Assembly (NCBI GenBank): GCA_038318565.1
Contig: JBBQCI010000008.1
Coordinates: forward strand, 1 to 64,000
Direction of reading: 5' to 3'
Length of the DNA: 64,000 nt
Source of the DNA: UBA11346 sp038318565
Lineage (GTDB): Bacteria > Planctomycetota > UBA11346
Shown here one piece after another: positions 50,524-58,216 of this stretch. The first letter of the stretch is position 1. Each line of letters starts with the position of its first letter. The notes under the pieces were generated by a model. It saw only the letters and a list, made by a program, of their open reading frames with translations. It was not told the origin of the DNA and ran no database searches. The position numbers and the translations under genes are program-made.

Positions 50524-51825
50524 ATGTACATCGACGACGTCAAGGCCCGCCAGATCATCGACTCCCGTGGCAATCCGACCATCGAGGTCGATGTCACCCT
50601 GGAAGACGGCACCCTCGGCCGCGCGGCCGTGCCCTCGGGCGCAAGCACCGGCATCTACGAGGCGGTCGAACTGCGTGACGGCGACAAGACCAAGTACCTG
50701 GGCAAGGGCGTGCTGAAGGCCGTCGCCAACGTCAACGACAAGCTCGGACCCGAGCTGGTCGGCCTTGACGCCCGCGAACAGCGCGTGATCGATGCCAAGA
50801 TGATTGAAATCGATGGCACCGAGAACAAAGCGAACCTGGGCGCCAACGCCATCCTCGGCGTCTCGCTCGCCACCGCCAAGGCCGCCGCGCAGTCGCTCGG
50901 CCTGCCGCTCTACCGCTACATCGGCGGCACCAATGCCCGCCAGTTGCCCGTGCCGATGGCCAACATCATCAACGGTGGCAAGCACGCCGACAACAAGATC
51001 GACTTCCAAGAGTTCATGGTCATGCCGGTGGGCGCCAAGACCTTCTCGGATGGCATTCGCCAAGTCTGCGAAGTCTTCCACGCCCTCAAAGGCGTGCTGA
51101 AGAAGGCCGGTCACAACACCGCGGTTGGCGATGAGGGCGGCTTCGCCCCGAACATCGACAACGAGGATGCGCTCAAGTTCATCATGGAGGCCATCACCAA
51201 GGCCGGCTACACGGCTGGCCGCGACGCCGACTTCGCCATCGCCATGGACTGCGCCAGCTCCGAGCTGTTCGACGAGGGCGGCAAGAAGGGCTACAAGTTC
51301 TGGAAGTCGAACCCGGACAAGCTGTTCTCGGCCGAGGAGATGATCGAACTGTTCGCCGGTTGGTGCCAGAAGTACCCGATCATCTCGATCGAGGACGCGC
51401 TCGACCAGGACGACTGGACCGGCTACACCAAGTTCACCAGCCGCCTGGGCAAGACCGTGCAGATCGTCGGCGACGACTTCTTCGTCACCAACCCCAAGCG
51501 CCTGGCCGAAGGCATCACCAAGAACGCCTGCAACTCGATCCTCGTCAAGGTCAACCAGATCGGCACCCTGACCGAGACCCTCGACGCCGTGCAGATGGCG
51601 CAGAAGGCCGGCTACACCGCGATCCTGTCGCATCGTTCCGGCGAGACCGAGGACGCGACCATCGCCGACATCGCGGTGGCCACCAACTGCGGCCAGATCA
51701 AGACCGGTTCCGCCTCGCGCACCGACCGTATCGCCAAGTACAACCAGCTCATCCGCATCGAGGAAGAGCTTGGCGCCCAGGCCGAATACCGCGGCCTCAA
51801 GACGTTCTACAACCTGTATCGGTGA
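50524..51825 (+). CDS. eno: Enolase
   Basis: 433 residues from ATG 50524 (M-Y-I-D-D-V-K-A-R-Q-I-I-D-S-R-G), preceded by TAAGGA. Converts 2-phosphoglycerate to phosphoenolpyruvate. S-G-A-S-T-G loop, catalytic region G-D-E-G-G-F-A-P, metal ligands in A-M-D-C-A-S-S-E and S-I-E-D-A-L-D-Q-D-D, signature L-V-K-V-N-Q-I-G-T-L-T-E, and S-H-R-S-G-E-T-E-D. Codon use is the most biased in the window (nearly all G/C third positions), as expected for high expression. A longer upstream frame is rejected. Confidence 0.97.
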   Translation: MYIDDVKARQIIDSRGNPTIEVDVTLEDGTLGRAAVPSGASTGIYEAVELRDGDKTKYLGKGVLKAVANVNDKLGPELVGLDAREQRVIDAKMIEIDGTENKANLGANAILGVSLATAKAAAQSLGLPLYRYIGGTNARQLPVPMANIINGGKHADNKIDFQEFMVMPVGAKTFSDGIRQVCEVFHALKGVLKKAGHNTAVGDEGGFAPNIDNEDALKFIMEAITKAGYTAGRDADFAIAMDCASSELFDEGGKKGYKFWKSNPDKLFSAEEMIELFAGWCQKYPIISIEDALDQDDWTGYTKFTSRLGKTVQIVGDDFFVTNPKRLAEGITKNACNSILVKVNQIGTLTETLDAVQMAQKAGYTAILSHRSGETEDATIADIAVATNCGQIKTGSASRTDRIAKYNQLIRIEEELGAQAEYRGLKTFYNLYR

Positions 51826-51846
51826 GGGCTTGGGGGCTCAGGGCTT

Positions 51847-51938
51847 GGGGGCTTTGCCCCCCCCACGACCTGTGTCGCGGCTCAGTTTCGTCGCAGACTC
51901 CGAAACCGTGGGCGGATGGGCTGCGCCCACCCGCCCAC
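51847..51938. other. Hairpin-rich spacer between eno and merR-like gene
   Basis: Two strong inverted repeats: GGGGGC-TTT-GCCCCC (51847-51861) and a 14-position stem GTGGGCGG...CCGCCCAC (51908-51938) with one mismatch and a TGC loop. Smaller CCGCCG/CGGCGG repeats follow. Neither has a T-tract. Confidence 0.5.
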
Positions 51939-51988
51939 CGCCGCTCGGCGGTCGGCGGTCGGCCTATCTCGCGATGGGAAGCAATAAC

Positions 51989-52026
51989 GAAGCACCCCGC
52001 ACGAATACGCGCGGGGTGCTTCTATT
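51989..52026 (+). terminator. Intrinsic terminator of eno
   Basis: GAAGCACCCCGC (51989-52000) pairs perfectly with GCGGGGTGCTTC (52011-52022) around a 10-nt loop, followed by TATTTC. It lies between convergent genes and may serve both. Confidence 0.8.
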
Positions 52027-52043
52027 TCTGGATGTCAGACGGC

Positions 52044-52916
52044 TCAGTGCTTTGTTTTTGACCACGGCAGCAGCTTGGTCGCGTCAAGCAGCTCGGCGAT
52101 GGCCAGCTGGTTCTCGCCACCCAGTACGCTGATGTGGGCGGTGGCGCCAGTGGTGGACACCTCGCCATCACCGACCGCGATCCACGGACCGCTGACCGGT
52201 TTCACCGGCGCATAAGCGGCGATCTGGCAACGCTGGTTGAGGATGAGGGCCACCAACTGGGCAGCCACATGCGACGCGTCATCACCAACCGCGACGACCT
52301 GGAGGGCGGTCGGGGACTGCTTCATCATGCGCAGGATCTGCTGGGTGCGGGTACGCACTGAGGACAGCAAGCTGGCCTCTTCGACAAAGGGGCGGCCATT
52401 GACCCGGGCTTCGACGACACCGACAAGCACCGGCACCAGGGCGGCCGCTGGTTCGTCGGCCGGACGCAGAGTCCACACCGCGCGCTGCACGCGCTCCTGG
52501 GCTGCCGGAGCGTTACGCGTGTCGAGGGCCTCGATCACTGCGTCTTGCGTCTCTTTGATGCGCAGGTCGCGAGACCTGGACAGGGCCTTGGTCTTGGGCA
52601 GGCCGCGCGGCGGCTGCGGAGCAACCCCGTCTGTCGGGAAGCGCGGCAGGCCGTCGACGATGAGCTGACTGATCGAGGTGCCGGTCTTCACCAGCTGGGC
52701 GACCCGCTTCAGTTCCTGCACTTGGTGCGCCGTGTAGGCACGGTAGCCATTGGCCCGCCGACGCGGGCTGGGCCAGCCGTAGCGGAGCTCCCAGATGCGC
52801 AGCACACTTGGCGACAGTCCGCAAGCCTTGGAGGCTTCGTTGATGTTGAGCGCCTGCGGCATTCCCGCCTGTGCGGGAACGTTGGTGGGCGCGAGAGGAG
52901 TAATAATGGCGTTCAT
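52044..52916 (-). CDS. MerR-family regulator with degenerate cobalamin-domain-like C-terminus
   Basis: 290 residues from ATG 52916 (GAGGT ribosome site at good spacing); ATG 52862 is an alternative that abuts a 7-bp hairpin TTCCCGC/GCGGGAA. A MerR-type DNA-binding domain occupies about 22-85 (E-A-S-K-A-C-G-L-S-P-S-V-L-R-I-W-E, W-P-S-P-R-R-R-A-N-G-Y-R). The C-terminal 190 residues have the layout of CarH/LitR-type helical plus B12-binding domains, but no D-x-H-x-x-G cobalamin motif is visible, so ligand binding through cobalamin is unlikely. Target genes unknown. Confidence 0.78.
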   Translation of the reverse strand: MNAIITPLAPTNVPAQAGMPQALNINEASKACGLSPSVLRIWELRYGWPSPRRRANGYRAYTAHQVQELKRVAQLVKTGTSISQLIVDGLPRFPTDGVAPQPPRGLPKTKALSRSRDLRIKETQDAVIEALDTRNAPAAQERVQRAVWTLRPADEPAAALVPVLVGVVEARVNGRPFVEEASLLSSVRTRTQQILRMMKQSPTALQVVAVGDDASHVAAQLVALILNQRCQIAAYAPVKPVSGPWIAVGDGEVSTTGATAHISVLGGENQLAIAELLDATKLLPWSKTKH

Positions 52917-53324
52917 GGCTGACCTCGCTGGCTGGTGGGCTATCTCGGGCTATCTCGGGCTATCTCGTGTGCCGGCTGGCGCCTTGGCAGCGCCGAAACC
53001 TAAGTCGATTGTACAGGTTTCCCATAAACGCAACCCCTTGTCGCAACATAAACAGATAGAGTTATCCAGAAATGGCTCGTCTCGTGTAGAAGCTTACGGC
53101 ACCGTCTTGGCACGATTTGTGTTTCTCATCAAATAAGCCCTTAACCATCAGGCTTGTAAAAGGTTACACGGGGTGCTCCAAGCCTCTCGTCGGCGACCTG
53201 GCCAGGCCGGCTGGTTTCGGACAGCGCACCAGCCTCAAGCTCGCTTAACACGTGGTGATGTACCCTCAGCTCTTGTCTTGCCAGTGGTCGACCCTGCCTA
53301 GCGTCTGCTCTCCCTGGAGCAGAC
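52917..53324. other. Intergenic region between merR-like and pfkB-like genes
   Basis: 408 bp. It starts with three tandem copies of the 10-mer gggctatctc (52937-52966). An AT-richer part (about 53000-53160) carries a single DnaA-box-like TTATCCAGA, a half-site TTGTACA and a TTGTAAAAGGTTACA motif, suggesting divergent promoters. The last 22 bp form the hairpin described separately. No RNA gene or ORF is supported. Confidence 0.45.
53303..53324 (+). promoter_or_regulatory. Hairpin hiding the pfkB-like gene's ribosome-binding site
   Basis: GTCTGCTC (53303-53310) and GAGCAGAC (53317-53324) form a perfect 8-bp stem with the loop TCCCTG. The only Shine-Dalgarno-like bases (GGAG, 53316-53319) sit in the stem, and the ATG begins at the next base. 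Confidence 0.6.
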
Positions 53325-54479
53325 ATGACCGACCGCGCCTTCGCTGATCTGTGCACCGCAGCCGCCAACGCCTTGGCCGCCGTGCCCGCTGCACACAGCC
53401 CCGACATTCTGGTCGGTTTCGATGGCTTCATTGACGACATCATCGACTTGGTCGACAAGCGCATCTCGCCCAGCGAATATACCCGCATCCCGAACATTAC
53501 CGCCTTCGGCAACAAGGTCTTGGCGGCTGCCGGCAAGAGCGCCGGCATCGGCGCGGTGACCAAGGTAACCAAGCTCGGCGGCAATGGTCCGATCATGGCA
53601 AACGCCCTGTGCGCCCAGCAGTCGGCGGTCACCGCCATCGGCATCCTCGGCGAACCGACGATCCATCCGGTGTTCCAGCCGCTGGCTGCGCGCGCCAAGC
53701 AGACCATCTCGCTCGGCAACGCCGCGGTCACCAGCGCCCTCGAATTCGAAGACGGCAAGGTGATGCTGAACTTCAGTGATCCGATGTCGACCATCACGTT
53801 CGACCATGTTGCCGCCCGCTGTGGCGGCATCAGTGGTCTTAAGGATCTGTTCAAGCGTTCGGCCGGTATCGCCTCGGTGAACTGGTCGCAGACGCCGGGC
53901 ATGACCGCGATGTGGCGCCGCTTTGCCAAGGACATCTTCCCTGGGCTGCGCAACGACCGCCCTCTCTTCTTCGTCGACCTCGCCGATCCGCACCGCTGCC
54001 CCGATGACCAGATTCGCGACGGACTGGCCGCACTGGTGGACCTGCAGAAGCACGTCGATGTGGTGCTGGGCCTCAACGAGAATGAATGCCGCCAGATGTG
54101 CCAGATTTTCGCTATCCCCTACCCGGACACCAAGCCCGAATGGGAGGGCGCACGCGAGGCCTGTGTCGCCTTGCGCAAACATTTCGGCTACTCGCGCGTC
54201 ATGTGCCACCTGGTCAAGAGCTCTGCTGTCGCCTGGGACGGCGGCAGCACGGCCTCGAACGGATTCTGGGAACCCAAGCCGAAGATCACCACCGGTGCCG
54301 GCGATCATTACAACGCCGGTTTCTTCGCCGCCCTGATTGCTGGCATCGCGCCAGCTCAGTGTCTGCAACTCGGCGGGGCGACCAGCGGCCACTACGTGCG
54401 CACCGGCGAATCACCGACCCGCGACCAGGTGATTGCGTTCTTGCGGGGTGCCGCCCAGAACGCAGTGGCCAAAGCCTGA
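53325..54479 (+). CDS. PfkB-family carbohydrate kinase
   Basis: 384 residues. Ribokinase fold: an N-terminal G-F-D-G-F-I-D-D sugar-binding strand, G-G-N-G-P-I-M-A-N substrate loop, L-N-E-N-E in the middle, and the signature G-A-G-D-H-Y-N-A-G-F (324-333) with D327 as catalytic base. The chain is longer than ribokinase (about 310). The sugar or nucleoside substrate is unknown. Translation may depend on opening the hairpin directly before the ATG. No neighbouring sugar-transport gene. Confidence 0.85.
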   Translation: MTDRAFADLCTAAANALAAVPAAHSPDILVGFDGFIDDIIDLVDKRISPSEYTRIPNITAFGNKVLAAAGKSAGIGAVTKVTKLGGNGPIMANALCAQQSAVTAIGILGEPTIHPVFQPLAARAKQTISLGNAAVTSALEFEDGKVMLNFSDPMSTITFDHVAARCGGISGLKDLFKRSAGIASVNWSQTPGMTAMWRRFAKDIFPGLRNDRPLFFVDLADPHRCPDDQIRDGLAALVDLQKHVDVVLGLNENECRQMCQIFAIPYPDTKPEWEGAREACVALRKHFGYSRVMCHLVKSSAVAWDGGSTASNGFWEPKPKITTGAGDHYNAGFFAALIAGIAPAQCLQLGGATSGHYVRTGESPTRDQVIAFLRGAAQNAVAKA

Positions 54480-54564
54480 TCGCCAGTCAAGGGGTCGGTG
54501 CTGACACGCATTGATGCAACCTTGCCACCGACCTTCCCGCTCCTACAGATCCGCTCCCCCGCCC

Positions 54565-55938
54565 GTGACCATCCGACCCGTCATCGACATCGCTACCGCA
54601 TGGCCACAGGTCGTGGCCATGGTGCGCACCCAGACCGGCAATGAGCCCGGGGTGCGCATCTGGATCGACACGCCCAAAGTGCGCCCCATCAGCCTCGATG
54701 ATGGCGAACTGCTGTTGGAGTGTCCGACCCCGACCTGGTCTCATCAGCTGACCGGCCGCTATGCCCCGGCACTGCTAACGGCGGTGGCCGAGACGACCGG
54801 GACGGCAGTGTCTTCGGTGCGCTGCCGCATTCCTGGTGCCGCGGCCCGTGCCCATGAGCGCGAACTGGCCCGCTCGCTGACCCCAGCCACGGAAGCACCC
54901 AGACCGCAATCGACCCGCTCGGGTGGCAAGCTGCTCGATGACTTCGTGGTCGGCTCGTGCAACCGGCTGGCCTACGATGCGGTCTGCCGCCTGCTCGATG
55001 CCCCCGAGAACCCGATCAATCCGGTGTTCATGCACGGGCCGTCAGGCGTCGGCAAGACCCACCTCGAACAGGGCCTGGCCCTCGCGTTCCGCGAGCGCTA
55101 TCCCAAGAGCAAGGTCCTATACATCCGCTGCGAGCAGTTCACCAACGACTTCATCGAAGCCTGCGAGAATGGCGGCGCAGCGATCAACGCCTTTCGCGTG
55201 CGCATGCGCCACCCCGACCTGCTGCTGATCGACGACATCCACTTCCTCAGCAAGGGCCAAAAAGAACGCACCAAGGACGAGTTGTTCGCAACGTTCGAAC
55301 ACCTCGCCAACCACGGCAAGAAGGTGGTCATCACCTCGGACGCGAGCCCCAAGGACATCCAGTACCTGGAAGAGCGCTTCGTCAGCCGGTTCGCTGGCGG
55401 CCTGGTCGTTCCGCTCGATCGACCGGATCCACTGGTCCGGCGCGAGGTGGTCGAACGGCGGGCGCGGGATCAGGGTGTTGAATTGCCCGATGAGGTCCTG
55501 GAGTACGTCGCCGGTCACGTCACCGACAACGTGCGGATGCTGGAAGGCGCGGTGAACCGCTTGGTCCAGTTCGCCCAGAGCTTCCAGCGCCGCATCGACC
55601 TGGTGGCTGCACGCCAGTGCCTCGCCGACCTGATCGGCCGCGACAAGGGCGAGGACGCCGTCGCCATGGTCCGTCGTGAAGTGGCTGGCCGCTATGGCTT
55701 GAAGCCAACCGACCTTGATGGCCGCTCGAAGACCCAGCCGCGCGCGGACGCCCGCTTCGTCGCCATGTACGTCATGCGCCATGTCACAGGCGGGACCTAC
55801 GGAGCGATCGGTCAGATCTTCGGCATCAAGAACCACACCAGCGTCCTGCACGGCTGCGACAAGGTCCGCAAGATGCGCGGCTTGGATCCCGCCCTCGATG
55901 GCTTTATCGACGATCTGATCATCCGCGCCAAACGATAG
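54565..55938 (+). CDS. dnaA: Chromosomal replication initiator DnaA
   Basis: 457 residues from GTG 54565; ATG 54511 would add 18 residues. Domain I (about 1-80) is recognisable, domain II is short, domain III has Walker A G-P-S-G-V-G-K-T, Walker B L-L-L-I-D-D-I-H-F and the arginine-finger region E-E-R-F-V-S-R-F, and domain IV has G-A-I-G-Q-I-F-G-I-K-N-H-T-S-V-L-H-G, where the usual R-D-H-T-T is K-N-H-T-S. It is not followed by dnaN/recF and no cluster of DnaA boxes is nearby, so the origin is probably elsewhere. Confidence 0.92.
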   Translation: MTIRPVIDIATAWPQVVAMVRTQTGNEPGVRIWIDTPKVRPISLDDGELLLECPTPTWSHQLTGRYAPALLTAVAETTGTAVSSVRCRIPGAAARAHERELARSLTPATEAPRPQSTRSGGKLLDDFVVGSCNRLAYDAVCRLLDAPENPINPVFMHGPSGVGKTHLEQGLALAFRERYPKSKVLYIRCEQFTNDFIEACENGGAAINAFRVRMRHPDLLLIDDIHFLSKGQKERTKDELFATFEHLANHGKKVVITSDASPKDIQYLEERFVSRFAGGLVVPLDRPDPLVRREVVERRARDQGVELPDEVLEYVAGHVTDNVRMLEGAVNRLVQFAQSFQRRIDLVAARQCLADLIGRDKGEDAVAMVRREVAGRYGLKPTDLDGRSKTQPRADARFVAMYVMRHVTGGTYGAIGQIFGIKNHTSVLHGCDKVRKMRGLDPALDGFIDDLIIRAKR

Positions 55939-55963
55939 GAGCCCCCTGCTTTGGTCGGGGCTG

Positions 55964-56843
55964 CTAGCCTTCGCACACCAGCCGTACCGGCCCGATCAGT
56001 CCGCTAGTCAGGTCGCCATGGTAGCGGGTCGGGATGGTGCGGTAGTGGTTGGCGAGAGTGTTGCTGACGCGGATCTCCAGGCGATTGCGTCCCCGGCGCA
56101 GGCGGCCGGTCAGCTCGATGCGCCAGGGCGCGGACAGCAACGTGCCGACGTGCTCCCCATTGAGCATCACCCGGGCAGTGGCGCCGACCGCGCCGAGATC
56201 GAGCCAGCTACGGCTGCCGGCCTCGCCGACCGAGCCGCGGATGCAGCGGATCGAGCGAATGCGCGATCGGCTCGCTCCACAACGCGACCACCAGCCAGGT
56301 GCCGGGCGGGCAGGTCCAGCGCACGCTGCGCGAGCCGCCGAGGTCACGGCCGGCCGCGCCATCGGCGGCTGCGCCGCGCAGCGGATAGGCGCGCACGCAT
56401 AGCGGATCCTGCGGCAATTCCTCGCTGAGTGCCGCCCCATCAGCGACGGTTACGACGCGGTGGCGCAGCACCGCGCCGCGGAAGGACGGATCAGCGGCGA
56501 TGCGGTCGACCCACTGGCCGTTCCCGGGCCAAGCTAAGGTGTAGTCGCTGAGGCCGATGCGCAGACCGCGCTCGTGGCAGGCCGCCACGGTGTCATCCCA
56601 CACCCGCCACCAGGCTTCGCTAAACAACGGCGGATCGCTCGGGTAGGTCAGGCCGTAGCCGCCGCCACCATGCGGGGCATGGGCGTAATTGACCTGCACG
56701 CCAGAAACGCCGCAGCCGGCCAGCCGGTCAAGCTGCCAGCGCAGCCGCGCCGGATCGAGACGATCACCGTTCCACCACCAGAATGGCACCTCGCCATAGC
56801 CGGGCGGGGGCGAGCGGAAGTCGGCGGGGTCGACTGCTGGCAT
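55964..56843 (-). pseudogene. GH106-type glycoside hydrolase reduced to its two ends
   Basis: From ATG 56843 (AGGAG upstream) the frame reads like the start of GH106-type enzymes: P-F-W-W-W-N-G-D, L-D-R-L-A-G-C-G-V-S-G-V-Q-V-N-Y, R-I-G-L-S-D-Y-T-L-A-W-P-G-N-G-Q, and P-P-G-T-W-L-V-V-A-L-W-S-E. After about residue 190 it turns to non-protein sequence. A different frame then carries a clean C-terminal sugar-binding module (W-L-D-L-G-A-V-G-A-T-A-R-V-M-L-N-G, N-R-L-E-I-R-V-S-N-T-L-A-N) to the stop at 55964. The junction is near 56240-56285. Intact relatives are about 900-1100 residues, so roughly 2 kb including the active site is missing. Its divergent AraC regulator is intact. Confidence 0.75.
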
Positions 56844-56890
56844 GGAGGATCTCCTGACGTTCAGGCGCCATCTTCTCAATCATTATTGAT

Positions 56891-57757
56891 ATGAGCATGC
56901 ACTTCCATCCTGAAGACATGGATGATCATACGGCTATGCTCGCCATCCTCTCAGCCACCGGGCGTCCCGTGCCGCTCGCCACGACGGCGGTGCTGCTGCG
57001 CGGGCTCGGCCGCTACGAGGCCCTGGCGGGGTGGTCGACGGCGGGGCCGTACCGCAATCTTGGCCACAGTTTCTACGAGATCGTCTCCGGCGAGGCGGCG
57101 ATCGCCGTCGACGGCCGCTGGCAGCCGCTGCGTCCGGGCTGGCTCTATGCCATCCCCGGGCACCGCCAGGTGCAGCGGCGGACCAGCGGTTTCGTTCATC
57201 TGCATGCCGACTTCAACCTCGGCTCGTTCACTGACGATCTGCATCTCGGCCGCCTCGACCGCGCGCTAGAGTTCACCCTTGCGACGGCTGGGCCGTGGAG
57301 CCACGCCCTGCACTGCGCCTGTCCCCTCGGCATCACCGGTCTGGCGGCGCAGCCGGCGACGGCGCTGGCCCTGGAAGGGACGCTGCTCGGCGTGATCTCG
57401 GCAATGCGCAAAGCCGCTGGACCAGGCCCGCCGCCGCCGCCGCGCGATGGACCGGTGGCCGCCGCCCTCTCCTTCCTCGACCGCCATTACATGCACATGC
57501 CCGCGCTGGCCGAGACGGCACGCGCCGCCGGTCGCTCGCCGGCGCATCTGCATGCCTGCTTTACCGCGGCGATCGGCCGCACCCCGGCAGCCTACGCGCT
57601 CGACCGGCGCATGGGCGAGGCACACCAGCTGCTCACTGCTACCGCCTTGTCGGTGGCGCTGGTGGCGCAACGATGCGGCTACGCCGATCCGCTGCACTTC
57701 TCGCGCGTGGTGCGGCAGTACTTCGGTCGCAGCCCCTCGAAGCTGCGCGCTGGCTAG
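56891..57757 (+). CDS. AraC-family transcriptional regulator
   Basis: 288 residues. N-terminal cupin-like domain (about 30-150; L-G-H-S-F-Y-E-I-V-S-G-E-A) and C-terminal double helix-turn-helix (about 190-286; L-A-E-T-A-R-A-A-G-R-S-P-A-H-L, V-A-Q-R-C-G-Y-A-D-P-L-H-F-S-R-V). Divergent from the GH106-type pseudogene with 47 bp between starts, in which CAATCATTATTG forms a small palindrome. It was probably that gene's activator and may now lack its target or control other loci. Confidence 0.87.
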   Translation: MSMHFHPEDMDDHTAMLAILSATGRPVPLATTAVLLRGLGRYEALAGWSTAGPYRNLGHSFYEIVSGEAAIAVDGRWQPLRPGWLYAIPGHRQVQRRTSGFVHLHADFNLGSFTDDLHLGRLDRALEFTLATAGPWSHALHCACPLGITGLAAQPATALALEGTLLGVISAMRKAAGPGPPPPPRDGPVAAALSFLDRHYMHMPALAETARAAGRSPAHLHACFTAAIGRTPAAYALDRRMGEAHQLLTATALSVALVAQRCGYADPLHFSRVVRQYFGRSPSKLRAG

Positions 57758-58216
57758 GCGCGACCCAGCCGAGCCCTTCTGGGCGAAGGACGGACCTGCC
57801 TCAGCGAACTCAGATAACACGTAAACACTGACGCATCAAAGACATATCGTCCGGTCACCGACAAGCGAGCCTGCCTATATTGGCCTGAATCATGTGGCAG
57901 ATCTGGAACCTCGTGGCGCCCGCCAGCGCTCGTGTAGCAGGCGGTAGCAGGGACGGTGGAGATGTTGTGCTAACGTCCACGCATGCAGGCGAAGCAAGCC
58001 TGCGCCATCGCCCCCGAATGTCACCATTGTCGACTGAATCACCCGATAGGTCATCTCAGCTGTTTCAGACCGTTTGCATACGAGCAACGCCCTCGGTGCC
58101 ACCCGGTGCCACCCCACCCCAAGATCCGACGATGAACCAGTGCTTGGCATGACCACCTATCCACTCTATAAGCGTGGTACCTCATCGCCCACCGGCATCG
58201 TGCCGAAGGAGTCAAC
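57758..58216. other. Gene-free stretch
   Basis: 459 bp. Two short overlapping open frames on opposite strands (about 57892-58156) have no protein-like composition or ribosome site. No tRNA, tmRNA or RNase P signature was seen. Near the right end AAGGAG (58206-58211) is the ribosome site of the next gene. Confidence 0.5.

Noticed and set aside
50443..51633. 396-codon open frame on the minus strand
   Set aside because: Antisense to enolase; a product of strong third-position G/C bias.
52860..52880. REP-like palindrome TTCCCGC/GCGGGAA as a mobile repeat
   Set aside because: Only one copy was noticed in the window; it may simply be part of the merR-like gene's 5' end.
53055..53075. DnaA box as sign of oriC near dnaA
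   Set aside because: A single 8-of-9 match (TTATCCAGA) without a cluster or a clear AT-rich unwinding element is not enough.
57892..58156. Two overlapping small open frames on opposite strands
   Set aside because: No ribosome sites, no protein-like residue pattern, and they mirror each other.
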